Below, piece after piece: positions 51,727 to 59,555 of a stretch of 64,000 nucleotides of DNA. Source of the stretch: Pseudomonas frederiksbergensis (GTDB lineage: Bacteria; Pseudomonadota; Gammaproteobacteria; Pseudomonadales; Pseudomonadaceae); NCBI RefSeq assembly GCF_003732705.1, contig NZ_MOBR01000017.1:1-64000 (forward strand). The letters are read 5' to 3'. A program made the position numbers and the translations under genes. The notes under the pieces are model-generated. The model was given only the letters and a program-made list of their open reading frames with translations. It was not told the origin of the DNA and did no database searches. Each line of letters opens with the position of its first letter. Position 1 is the stretch's first letter.

Positions 51727-52602
51727 ATGACGTGGACTGCCGTTACCGAACACCGTGCCCAGCTCGGTGAAGGCCCATTTTGGGACGCGCCAACCCAAGC
51801 GCTCTACTGGGTCGACATCGCCGGCAAACAAGCCCTGCGGCTGATCGGCGCCAACGTGCAGATCTGGCAGATGCCGGAACACGTGTCCGCCTTCATCCCC
51901 TGCGAAAGCGGCGATGCGCTGGTGGCCATGAGCAGCGGCGTCTATCGCCTGGACCTGGATTCCCCCGGCCTGGAACCGCGCCTGACCCTGCTCTGCGTCG
52001 CCGATCCGCAACCCGGCAATCGCCCCAACGAAGCCCGTTGCGATGCCCTGGGTCGGCTCTGGCTCGGCACCATGCAAAACAATATCGGCGAGAACGGCGA
52101 AGACCTGCCCATCGAGCGCCGCTCCGGTGGCCTTTTCCGCATCGACCGCGATGCCCGGGTCACGCCGCTGCTCCGAGGGCTGGGCATTCCCAACACCTTG
52201 CTGTGGAGCGATGACGCCACCCGCCTGTATTTCGCCGACAGCCTCGACCGCACGCTCTATCAACATTTCATCCGCACCGACGGCGCCCTCGATCCGGCGC
52301 AGGTCTGGTTCGGTCCCCACGAACGCGGCGGCCCGGATGGCTCGGCGATGGATGCCCAGGGTTATCTGTGGAACGCCCGGTGGGACGGTAGCTGTTTGCT
52401 CAGGCTCAGTCCGGAAGGGCAGGTCGATCGAGTGATCGAGTTACCGGTCAGCCGCCCCACCAGTTGCGTATTTGGCGGCGAAGACCTGCAAACCCTCTAC
52501 ATCACCAGCGCCGCGAGCCCGCTCAATCATCCATTGGACGGCGCGGTGCTATCGATTCGGCTCGATATAGCAGGAAAAACCTGTACGAGGTTTGCCGGTT
52601 AA
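51727..52602 (+). CDS. SMP-30/gluconolactonase family sugar lactonase
   Basis: 291-residue beta-propeller lactonase. Metal-site Glu in LGEGPFWD, Asn/Asp positions in NEARCDALGRLWLG, then NTLLWSDDATRLYFADS and GPDGSAMDAQGYLW. It should open the aldonolactone made by the dehydrogenase encoded next; L-arabinono-lactone is most likely given the AraFGH transporter. AAGGAGG stands before the ATG. Confidence 0.9.
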   Translation: MTWTAVTEHRAQLGEGPFWDAPTQALYWVDIAGKQALRLIGANVQIWQMPEHVSAFIPCESGDALVAMSSGVYRLDLDSPGLEPRLTLLCVADPQPGNRPNEARCDALGRLWLGTMQNNIGENGEDLPIERRSGGLFRIDRDARVTPLLRGLGIPNTLLWSDDATRLYFADSLDRTLYQHFIRTDGALDPAQVWFGPHERGGPDGSAMDAQGYLWNARWDGSCLLRLSPEGQVDRVIELPVSRPTSCVFGGEDLQTLYITSAASPLNHPLDGAVLSIRLDIAGKTCTRFAG

Positions 52603-52662
52603 ATCCCAAAATATGGGATGTAAAATTATATATTGAGATTATTTGGCGGTCGGGTTTATAGT
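52603..52662 (+). promoter_or_regulatory. Palindrome and promoter upstream of the dehydrogenase gene
   Basis: ATCCCA-AAATA-TGGGAT (52603-52619) directly precedes TTGAGA (52633-52638) and TATAGT (52657-52662), spacer 18. This suggests an extra regulated promoter for the dehydrogenase and transporter genes. Confidence 0.45.
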
Positions 52663-52715
52663 CGGCTCCATCAGTTACACGCACTCACACTTAAAAAAAC
52701 AAAACAGGTGAAGTG

Positions 52716-52808
52716 ATGCAGGGATTTTCCAAACAGTTTTTTCGCCGGACATCGACAGATGCCCGGTTTTTGTCGTGCCTGGAAAAGGGAGCCGTAATCC
52801 ATGGCTGA
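52716..52808 (+). CDS. Possible 30-residue leader peptide overlapping the dehydrogenase start
   Basis: ATG at 52716 after AGGTGAAG opens a frame MQGFSKQFFRRTSTDARF... of 30 codons whose stop lies within the first codons of the dehydrogenase gene in another frame. The overlap would allow translational coupling. It may be chance. Confidence 0.3.
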   Translation: MQGFSKQFFRRTSTDARFLSCLEKGAVIHG

Positions 52809-53619
52809 GCCTCTTACCTTGCCGCCGGTGCCTGAGCCGCCGAAGGGCGAGCGCCTGAAAAACAAGGTCGTGCTGTTGACCGGCGCAGCTCAGGGGATCG
52901 GCGAAGCGATTGTCGCGACCTTTGCTTCCCAGCAAGCCAGGCTGATCATCAGCGACATCCAGGGCGAGAAAGTCGAAAAAGTCGCGGCCCACTGGCGGGA
53001 CAAAGGTTTTGACGTACAGGCGATCAAGGCTGATGTCTCCCACCAGCCAGATCTGCACGTCATGGCCAGACTGGCTGTCGAACGCCACGGTCGCATCGAC
53101 GTGCTGGTCAACTGCGCCGGGGTCAACGTGTTCCGCGATCCATTGGAAATGACCGAAGAAGACTGGCGCCGCTGCTTCGCCATCGACCTGGACGGCGCCT
53201 GGTTCGGCTGCAAAGCCGTGTTACCACAAATGATCGAACAGGGCGTCGGCAGCATCATCAACATCGCCTCGACCCATTCTTCCCACATCATTCCCGGTTG
53301 CTTTCCGTACCCGGTGGCCAAGCACGGCTTGCTCGGCCTGACCCGTGCCTTGGGCATCGAGTACGCAGCGAAGGGTATTCGGGTCAACGCCATCGCGCCG
53401 GGCTACATCGAAACCCAACTGAACGTCGATTACTGGAACGGTTTTGCCGACCCCCAGGCCGAACGTCAGCGCGCCTTTGATCTGCATCCGCCACGGCGTA
53501 TCGGTCAGCCGATGGAAGTGGCGATGACGGCCGTATTCCTGGCCAGCGATGAAGCACCGTTCATCAACGCCTCGTGCATCACCATCGATGGTGGTCGCTC
53601 GGTCATGTACCACGACTGA
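52801..53619 (+). CDS. SDR-family sugar 1-dehydrogenase
   Basis: 272-residue short-chain dehydrogenase. LTGAAQGIGEAIVATF binds NAD(P); NCAGVN, the catalytic Ser in NIASTHSS and YPVAKHG follow; the end GGRSVMYHD is typical. Neighbours suggest it oxidises L-arabinose (or galactose) to the lactone. AAAAGGGAG lies upstream of the ATG. Confidence 0.88.
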   Translation: MAEPLTLPPVPEPPKGERLKNKVVLLTGAAQGIGEAIVATFASQQARLIISDIQGEKVEKVAAHWRDKGFDVQAIKADVSHQPDLHVMARLAVERHGRIDVLVNCAGVNVFRDPLEMTEEDWRRCFAIDLDGAWFGCKAVLPQMIEQGVGSIINIASTHSSHIIPGCFPYPVAKHGLLGLTRALGIEYAAKGIRVNAIAPGYIETQLNVDYWNGFADPQAERQRAFDLHPPRRIGQPMEVAMTAVFLASDEAPFINASCITIDGGRSVMYHD

Positions 53620-53657
53620 GCACATCGGATTCAGGCGCGGAACTCCGCCCGGAATCC

Positions 53658-53675
53658 AATCATCATACGATATGA
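53658..53675. promoter_or_regulatory. Second regulator-site candidate, upstream of araF
   Basis: AATCATCATACGATATGA matches the reverse complement of the GntR-gene palindrome in 13 of the first 14 bases, and itself contains TCATA-CGA-TATGA. It lies 74 bases before the araF start. Confidence 0.55.
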
Positions 53676-53748
53676 CTTTTGGCTACATGCTTTACCGCTG
53701 CATCGGTTTTCAAAATAACGCTCAAAAAAAATAACAAGGAGTCAGCTT

Positions 53749-54753
53749 ATGAATCGTCGTCGTGGGATCCGTTCCCTGTGCTGTGCCGCTTTGGCGGTCA
53801 CGGCGGTCAGCCTGAGCAGTTCGCTGCTGGCGGCCGAGCAAGTGAAAATCGGTTTTCTGGTCAAGCAGGCGGAAGAGCCATGGTTCCAGACGGAATGGGC
53901 CTTCGCGGAAAAGGCCGCCAAGGACAAAGGCTTCACCTTGATCAAGATCGCCGTGCCTGACGGCGAGAAAACCCTTTCGGCCATCGACAGCCTGGCGGCC
54001 AACGGCGCCAAGGGCTTTGTGATCTGCCCGCCGGACGTCGGCCTCGGCCCGGCAATCATGGCCAAAGCCAAAGCCAACGATTTGAAAGTGATCGCGGTCG
54101 ATGACCGTTTTGTCGATGCCAAGGGCAAATTCATGGAAGACGTGCCGTACCTCGGCATGGCGGCGTTTGAAGTCGGTGAGAAGCAGGGCAACGCCATGGC
54201 CACCGAAGCGAAAAAACGCGGTTGGGACTGGAAAGAAACCTACGCCGTGATTAACACCTTCAACGAACTCGACACTGGCAAGAAACGCACCGACGGTTCA
54301 GCCAAAGCGCTGACCGATGCGGGCTTCCCGAAAGACCACATCCTCTACACCGCGCAGAAAACCCTCGACGTCCCGGGCAGCATGGACGCCACCAACTCGG
54401 CGCTGGTGAAACTGCCCAGCGGCGCGAAAAACCTGATCATCGGCGGCATGAACGACAACACCGTACTGGGCGGCGTGCGCGCCACCGAGAGCGCTGGTTT
54501 TGCCGCTGCCAACGTGATCGGCATCGGCATCAACGGCACCGACGCCATCGGCGAACTGAAAAAGCCCAACAGCGGCTTCTTCGGCTCGATGCTGCCGAGC
54601 CCGCATATCGAGGGCTACAACACTGCGGCGATGATGTACGAGTGGATCACCACCGGCAAAGAGCCGCCGAAATATACGGCCATGGACGAGGTGACGCTGA
54701 TCACGCGCGAGAACTTCAAGCAGGAACTGGAAAAAATCGGCCTGTGGAACTGA
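53749..54753 (+). CDS. araF: L-arabinose ABC transporter binding protein AraF
   Basis: Periplasmic binding protein, 334 residues with a signal peptide of about 28 (ending SSLLAAEQ). The mature part follows E. coli AraF very closely: GFLVKQAEEPWFQTEW, VPDGEKTLSAIDSLA, NELDTGKKR, GMNDNTVLGGVRATES and PSPHIEGYN. AAGGAG lies seven bases before the ATG. This is the best evidence that the locus handles L-arabinose. Confidence 0.95.
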   Translation: MNRRRGIRSLCCAALAVTAVSLSSSLLAAEQVKIGFLVKQAEEPWFQTEWAFAEKAAKDKGFTLIKIAVPDGEKTLSAIDSLAANGAKGFVICPPDVGLGPAIMAKAKANDLKVIAVDDRFVDAKGKFMEDVPYLGMAAFEVGEKQGNAMATEAKKRGWDWKETYAVINTFNELDTGKKRTDGSAKALTDAGFPKDHILYTAQKTLDVPGSMDATNSALVKLPSGAKNLIIGGMNDNTVLGGVRATESAGFAAANVIGIGINGTDAIGELKKPNSGFFGSMLPSPHIEGYNTAAMMYEWITTGKEPPKYTAMDEVTLITRENFKQELEKIGLWN

Positions 54754-54817
54754 AGGCCGGTTGATTTCATCGGCGGCCCTGGCGACGGGGCTGCCTGATC
54801 TGTGTGATGAGGTGGTT

Positions 54818-56359
54818 ATGCAAGCGCAAACACAAACACAACAACACAGCGGCGGCAGCTTGCGCTTCAACGGGATCGGCAAGACCTTTCCCGGGGTGAA
54901 GGCGCTGGACGGCATCAGCTTCGTCGCGCATCCGGGGCAGGTGCACGCCTTGATGGGCGAGAACGGCGCCGGCAAATCGACGCTACTGAAAATCCTCGGC
55001 GGCGCGTACATCCCGAGCAGCGGCGACCTGCAGATCGGCGAGCAGACGATGGCCTTCAAGTCCACCGCCGACAGCATCGCCAGCCGCGTCGCCGTGATTC
55101 ACCAGGAGCTGCACCTGGTCCCGGAAATGACCGTCGCGGAAAACCTGTTCCTCGGCCATCTGCCGGCCAGTTTCGGCCTGATCAATCGCAGCACCCTACG
55201 CCAGCAAGCCTTGGCCTGCCTCAAGGGCCTGGCCGATGAAATCGACCCGCAAGAGAAAGTCGGGCGCCTGTCCCTCGGCCAGCGGCAACTGGTAGAAATC
55301 GCCAAGGCCTTGTCCCGTGGTGCGCATGTGATTGCGTTCGACGAACCCACCAGCAGTCTTTCGGCGCGGGAAATCGATCGCTTGATGGCGATCATCGGTC
55401 GCCTGCGGGACGAAGGCAAAGTGGTGCTCTACGTCTCCCATCGTATGGAAGAAGTGTTCCGCATCTGCAACGCGGTGACGGTGTTCAAGGATGGCCGCTT
55501 TGTGCGCACGTTCGAGAACATGAGCGAACTGACCCACGACCAGTTGGTGACCTGCATGGTCGGTCGCGATATCCAGGACATTTACGATTACCGTCCGCGT
55601 CAGCGCGGTGCAGTGGCGTTGAAAGTCGACGGTTTGCTCGGGCCGGGCCTGCGGGAGCCGGTGAGTTTCGAGGTGCACAAAGGCGAGATTCTCGGGTTGT
55701 TCGGTTTGGTCGGGGCAGGGCGCACCGAGTTGTTCCGCATGCTCAGCGGACTGACGCGCAACACGGCGGGTCGCCTGGAATTGCGCGGCCATGAACTGAA
55801 ACTGCGCTCGCCCCGGGATGCCATCGCCGCCGGGATTCTGCTGTGCCCCGAGGACCGCAAGAAGGAGGGCATCATGCCGCTCTCCAGCGTCGCCGAGAAC
55901 ATCAACATCAGCGCACGCGGCGCCCATTCCACCTTCGGTTGCCTGTTGCGCGGCCTATGGGAAAAGGGCAACGCCGAGAAGCAGATCGCCGCGCTGAAAG
56001 TGAAGACGCCCAGCGCGTCGCAGAAAATCATGTACCTGTCCGGTGGCAACCAGCAGAAGGCCATTCTCGGTCGCTGGCTGTCGATGCCGATGAAAGTCCT
56101 GCTGCTCGACGAACCGACCCGTGGCATCGACATCGGCGCCAAAGCCGAGATCTACCAAATCATCCATAACCTTGCGGCCAGCGGCATCGCGGTGATCGTG
56201 GTGTCCAGCGACTTGATGGAAGTCATGGGCATTTCCGACCGCATCCTGGTGCTGTGCGAAGGCGCGATGCGCGGCGAGCTGTCCCGCGACGAAGCGAATG
56301 AATCCAACCTGCTGCAACTGGCTTTGCCGCGCCAACGCGCTGACGGCGTGGCGAACTGA
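54818..56359 (+). CDS. araG: L-arabinose ABC transporter ATPase AraG
   Basis: Two-cassette sugar ATPase, 513 residues. First Walker A is GENGAGKST, signature LSLGQRQ; the second cassette has the degenerate GLVGAGRTEL and LSGGNQQKAILGRWL, the usual arrangement for this class. ATG at 54818 with GAGGTGG upstream; the frame opens at 54761 but the extra residues are not family-like. Confidence 0.94.
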   Translation: MQAQTQTQQHSGGSLRFNGIGKTFPGVKALDGISFVAHPGQVHALMGENGAGKSTLLKILGGAYIPSSGDLQIGEQTMAFKSTADSIASRVAVIHQELHLVPEMTVAENLFLGHLPASFGLINRSTLRQQALACLKGLADEIDPQEKVGRLSLGQRQLVEIAKALSRGAHVIAFDEPTSSLSAREIDRLMAIIGRLRDEGKVVLYVSHRMEEVFRICNAVTVFKDGRFVRTFENMSELTHDQLVTCMVGRDIQDIYDYRPRQRGAVALKVDGLLGPGLREPVSFEVHKGEILGLFGLVGAGRTELFRMLSGLTRNTAGRLELRGHELKLRSPRDAIAAGILLCPEDRKKEGIMPLSSVAENINISARGAHSTFGCLLRGLWEKGNAEKQIAALKVKTPSASQKIMYLSGGNQQKAILGRWLSMPMKVLLLDEPTRGIDIGAKAEIYQIIHNLAASGIAVIVVSSDLMEVMGISDRILVLCEGAMRGELSRDEANESNLLQLALPRQRADGVAN

Positions 56360-56368
56360 GAGGTAACT

Positions 56369-57340
56369 ATGATGACCATGCAAAACAACGCACTGCCCAC
56401 CCAGCGCAAACCCCTGGACCTGCGGCGTTTTCTCGATGACTGGGTGATGCTGCTGGCGGCCATCGGCATCTTTGTCGCTTGTACGTTGCTGATCGACAAC
56501 TTCCTCTCGCCGCTGAATATGCGTGGGCTGGGCCTGGCGATCTCCACCACCGGGATTGCCGCGTGCACCATGTTGTATTGCCTGGCGTCCGGGCATTTCG
56601 ACTTGTCGGTGGGCTCGGTGATTGCCTGTGCCGGCGTGGTCGCGGCGGTGGTGATGCGCGACACCGACAGCGTATTCCTCGGTGTCGCGGCGGCGCTGTT
56701 CATGGGGCTGATCGTCGGGTTGATCAACGGGATTGTGATCGCCAAGTTGCGGGTCAATGCCTTGATCACCACGCTGGCGACCATGCAGATCGTGCGTGGC
56801 CTGGCGTACATTTTTGCCAATGGCAAAGCGGTGGGCGTGTCACAGGAACAGTTCTTCGTCTTCGGTAACGGCCAGTTGTTCGGCGTGCCAGTGCCGATTT
56901 TGATCACCATTGTTTGCTTCCTGTTTTTCGGCTGGCTGCTGAACTACACCACCTACGGGCGCAACACCATGGCCATCGGCGGTAACCAGGAAGCGGCGCT
57001 GTTGGCTGGGGTAAACGTTGACCGGACCAAGATCATCATCTTCGCCGTGCACGGTTTGATCGGTGCGTTGGCCGGGGTGATCCTCGCTTCGCGCATGACC
57101 TCGGGCCAGCCGATGATTGGCCAGGGTTTTGAGCTGACGGTGATTTCCGCTTGTGTGTTGGGCGGGGTGTCGTTGAGCGGCGGGATCGGCATGATCCGGC
57201 ACGTGATTGCCGGGGTGTTGATTCTGGCGATCATCGAGAATGCGATGAACCTGAAGAACATTGATACGTTTTATCAGTATGTGATTCGCGGATCGATTCT
57301 GTTGTTGGCGGTGGTGATTGACCGTCTGAAACAACGCTGA
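56369..57340 (+). CDS. araH: L-arabinose ABC transporter permease AraH
   Basis: BPD_transp_2-type permease, 323 residues with about nine to ten membrane helices; GHFDLSVGSVIA and NGIVIAKLRVNALITTLATM are family landmarks. Starts 9 bases after araG. The end of the operon is followed by repeats and not by a classic terminator. Confidence 0.94.
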   Translation: MMTMQNNALPTQRKPLDLRRFLDDWVMLLAAIGIFVACTLLIDNFLSPLNMRGLGLAISTTGIAACTMLYCLASGHFDLSVGSVIACAGVVAAVVMRDTDSVFLGVAAALFMGLIVGLINGIVIAKLRVNALITTLATMQIVRGLAYIFANGKAVGVSQEQFFVFGNGQLFGVPVPILITIVCFLFFGWLLNYTTYGRNTMAIGGNQEAALLAGVNVDRTKIIIFAVHGLIGALAGVILASRMTSGQPMIGQGFELTVISACVLGGVSLSGGIGMIRHVIAGVLILAIIENAMNLKNIDTFYQYVIRGSILLLAVVIDRLKQR

Positions 57341-57352
57341 GATCAAGAGCCA

Positions 57353-57398
57353 CCCCTCACCCCAACCCTCTCCCCAGAGGGGAGAGGGGGAAAGGGGG
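57353..57398. repeat. CCCTCTCCCC palindromic repeat
   Basis: CCCTCTCCCC-AGA-GGGGAGAGGG, a known style of pseudomonad intergenic repeat; it may also end araFGH transcription. Confidence 0.7.
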
Positions 57399-57448
57399 CA
57401 GGTCTCCAAGCTTTTCAAAACCTGAGTTCGACACGATTTCTTCTGTTT

Positions 57449-57555
57449 GATCGTTCCCACGCTCTGCGTGGGAATGCCTCAATGGACGCTCCGCGTCCGC
57501 TTTTGGGACGCAGAGCGTCCCGGGCTGCATTCCCACGCAGAGCGTGGGAACGATC
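57449..57555. repeat. Nested palindromic repeat
   Basis: Outer arms GATCGTTCCCACGCTCTGCG and complement enclose inner hairpins GGACGCTCCGCGTCC and GGGACGCAGAGCGTCC. Three or more stems fold in one 107-base element. Confidence 0.85.
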
Positions 57556-57623
57556 AGTCCACCTGTCACCTCCCTGAAAAAATGCCTTGCCCGTCCGACC
57601 CTGTTTCGGTTATCGCTTTGTAC

Positions 57624-58337
57624 ATGATTAGACAGGTTCGATTTGACAAGAAACAACGGGTGGTCGATGAGCTCATCCGGCGCATCGAAAGCGGCCTCAT
57701 GGAGGACGGCTTTCTGTTGCCGGGCGAGCATCAATTGGCTCAAGAATTCAAGGTCAGCCGCGGCACGCTGCGTGAAGCCCTGGCCGAACTGAAGAGGCGC
57801 AACTACATCGCCACGCAAAGCGGAGTCGGCTCTATCGTCACCTTCGACGGTGTGGTGCTCGATCAGCACAGCGGTTGGGCCCAGGCCCTGGCGGACAGCG
57901 GGGCGCTGATCAACACCGAAGTGCTGCGGCTGGAGGCGGTCAGTCGGCCTGACCTGCTGTCGCGGTTCGGCACCGACAAGTTCATTACCCTCGACCGTCG
58001 CCGCCGCGCGAATGACGGCACGCTGGTATCCCTGGAACGTTCATTGATTCCCGCCACTGGCACCCTGGAAAGTCTGCCGCGAGTGGGCCTGATCGATAAC
58101 TCGCTGACCATCACCCTAGCCGCCTACGGTTACATCGGCGAACGCGGTGATCAGTGGATTGGCGCCGAACCGCTGAACGCCGAAGACGCTGAACTGCTCG
58201 GTCGTCCCACCGGCACGGTATTCCTCAAGGCCCTGCGCACCACGTACGACCGTCAGGGCCGGTTCATGGAACAGGTCGAAAGCTTGCTCGACCCCGTCCA
58301 TTTCCGTCTGCACCTGCAATTTGGAGAGTCAAAGTGA
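57624..58337 (+). CDS. GntR-family regulator with UTRA domain
   Basis: 237 residues. Winged helix at 10-75 (LAQEFKVSRGTLREALAELKRR), UTRA effector domain after. ATG 57624 lacks a good ribosome site; ATG 57582 is possible, and the open frame further upstream only runs through the palindromic repeat. Its stop overlaps the next gene, so regulator and enzymes are one operon. YegW-like by context. Confidence 0.86.
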   Translation: MIRQVRFDKKQRVVDELIRRIESGLMEDGFLLPGEHQLAQEFKVSRGTLREALAELKRRNYIATQSGVGSIVTFDGVVLDQHSGWAQALADSGALINTEVLRLEAVSRPDLLSRFGTDKFITLDRRRRANDGTLVSLERSLIPATGTLESLPRVGLIDNSLTITLAAYGYIGERGDQWIGAEPLNAEDAELLGRPTGTVFLKALRTTYDRQGRFMEQVESLLDPVHFRLHLQFGESK

Positions 58338-59332
58338 CCGCGCTCAATCGTGCCTTGGGCGCGTTCTATGGTTTGGCTCTGGGCGATGCCCTGGGCATGC
58401 CGACCCAATCCCTGAGCCGTGCCGAGATCAAGGCGCGCTTCGGCGAAATCACCGACCTGGAAGATGCCGGCCCCGATCAACCGATTGCCGCCAACATGCC
58501 CAAAGGTTCGATCACCGACGACACCGAACAGGCGATCCTGGTCGGCCAATTGTTGATTGAAGGCGAAGGCTGGATCGACCCGGCCGTGCTCGCCCAACGG
58601 CTGATCGAATGGGAAGCCGAAATGCAGGCCAAGGGCTCGCAGGATTTGCTCGGGCCTTCGACCAAACGTGCGATCGAGATGATCCTCGCCGGGCATTCGC
58701 CGGAAGAGGCGGGGCGCTACGGCACCACCAACGGCGCGGCGATGCGCATTACACCGGTGGGGATCGCGGCGGATGTCGCGGATCCGCAGCGCTTTATCAA
58801 CGCCGTGGTCCAGGCTTGCCAGGTTACCCACAACACCACGCTGGGGATCTCCAGCGCGGCGGCGGTGGCGGCGGTGGTTTCGGCTGGGATTAACGGCATG
58901 GACCTCGGTGAGGCTTTGAACCTGGGCATGCAGATTGCCCAGCAGGCTGAGAGCCACGGTCACTGGGTCGCCGGCGGACGCATCGCCTCGCGAATCAGTT
59001 GGGCGCGGACCATCAGCATAGACAGCGACAAGGCCTTGCTCGCCGATTTGCTCTACGACGTGATCGGCACCTCTGTGGCCTCGCAGGAATCGGTGGTGGT
59101 GTCGTTTGCCCTGGCCCAGCAAGTGGCCATCGGTGAGATGAACGCCTTCGACGCCGTGTGCATGGCCGCAAGCCTGGGCGGCGATACCGACACCATCGCG
59201 GCGATTCTCGGCGCGATGCTCGGCGCTTGCCTGGGCATGGAGAGCTGGCCGGCGGCGATGATCGACAAGGTCAAAACCGTGAATGGTCTGGAGCTGGGAC
59301 CGTTGGTGCAAGGCCTTTTGGCGCTGCGTTGA
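58334..59332 (+). CDS. ADP-ribosylglycohydrolase family protein
   Basis: 332 residues, DraG/ARH fold. GLALGDALGMPTQ, SITDDTEQAILV and ASLGGDTDTIAAILGAML supply the two-metal site. GTG start overlaps the regulator stop (GTGA). In the E. coli YegU context such proteins likely act on small N-glycosides and not on ADP-ribosylated proteins; that is inference. Confidence 0.9.
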   Translation: MTALNRALGAFYGLALGDALGMPTQSLSRAEIKARFGEITDLEDAGPDQPIAANMPKGSITDDTEQAILVGQLLIEGEGWIDPAVLAQRLIEWEAEMQAKGSQDLLGPSTKRAIEMILAGHSPEEAGRYGTTNGAAMRITPVGIAADVADPQRFINAVVQACQVTHNTTLGISSAAAVAAVVSAGINGMDLGEALNLGMQIAQQAESHGHWVAGGRIASRISWARTISIDSDKALLADLLYDVIGTSVASQESVVVSFALAQQVAIGEMNAFDAVCMAASLGGDTDTIAAILGAMLGACLGMESWPAAMIDKVKTVNGLELGPLVQGLLALR

Positions 59333-59345
59333 CTGGACGGGCCCC

Positions 59346-59428
59346 ATCGCGAGCAAGCTCGCTCCCACAAGGGATAGTGCAAATCTTCAGGTACACGCTG
59401 TACCTGTGGGAGCGAGCTTGCTCGCGAT
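59346..59428. repeat. REP-type inverted repeat pair with inner hairpin
   Basis: ATCGCGAGCAAGCTCGCTCC and its complement; between them CAGGTACA-CGC-TGTACCTG is a second perfect stem. Confidence 0.9.
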
Positions 59429-59555
59429 AGGCGCGCCGCCTATATCAGAATTTTCACCCGCAACGGAACGCACAAATCTGGCCAGGACTGCCGGGATGTT
59501 ATGTCGACTTCCGAAACTGCCCACAACCAAAACAATGGCAACAGGAGCATCCATC

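Noticed and set aside
57447..57623. N-terminal extension of the UTRA regulator through the palindromic repeat
   Set aside because: The extension translates the repeat itself and precedes the first family-like residues.
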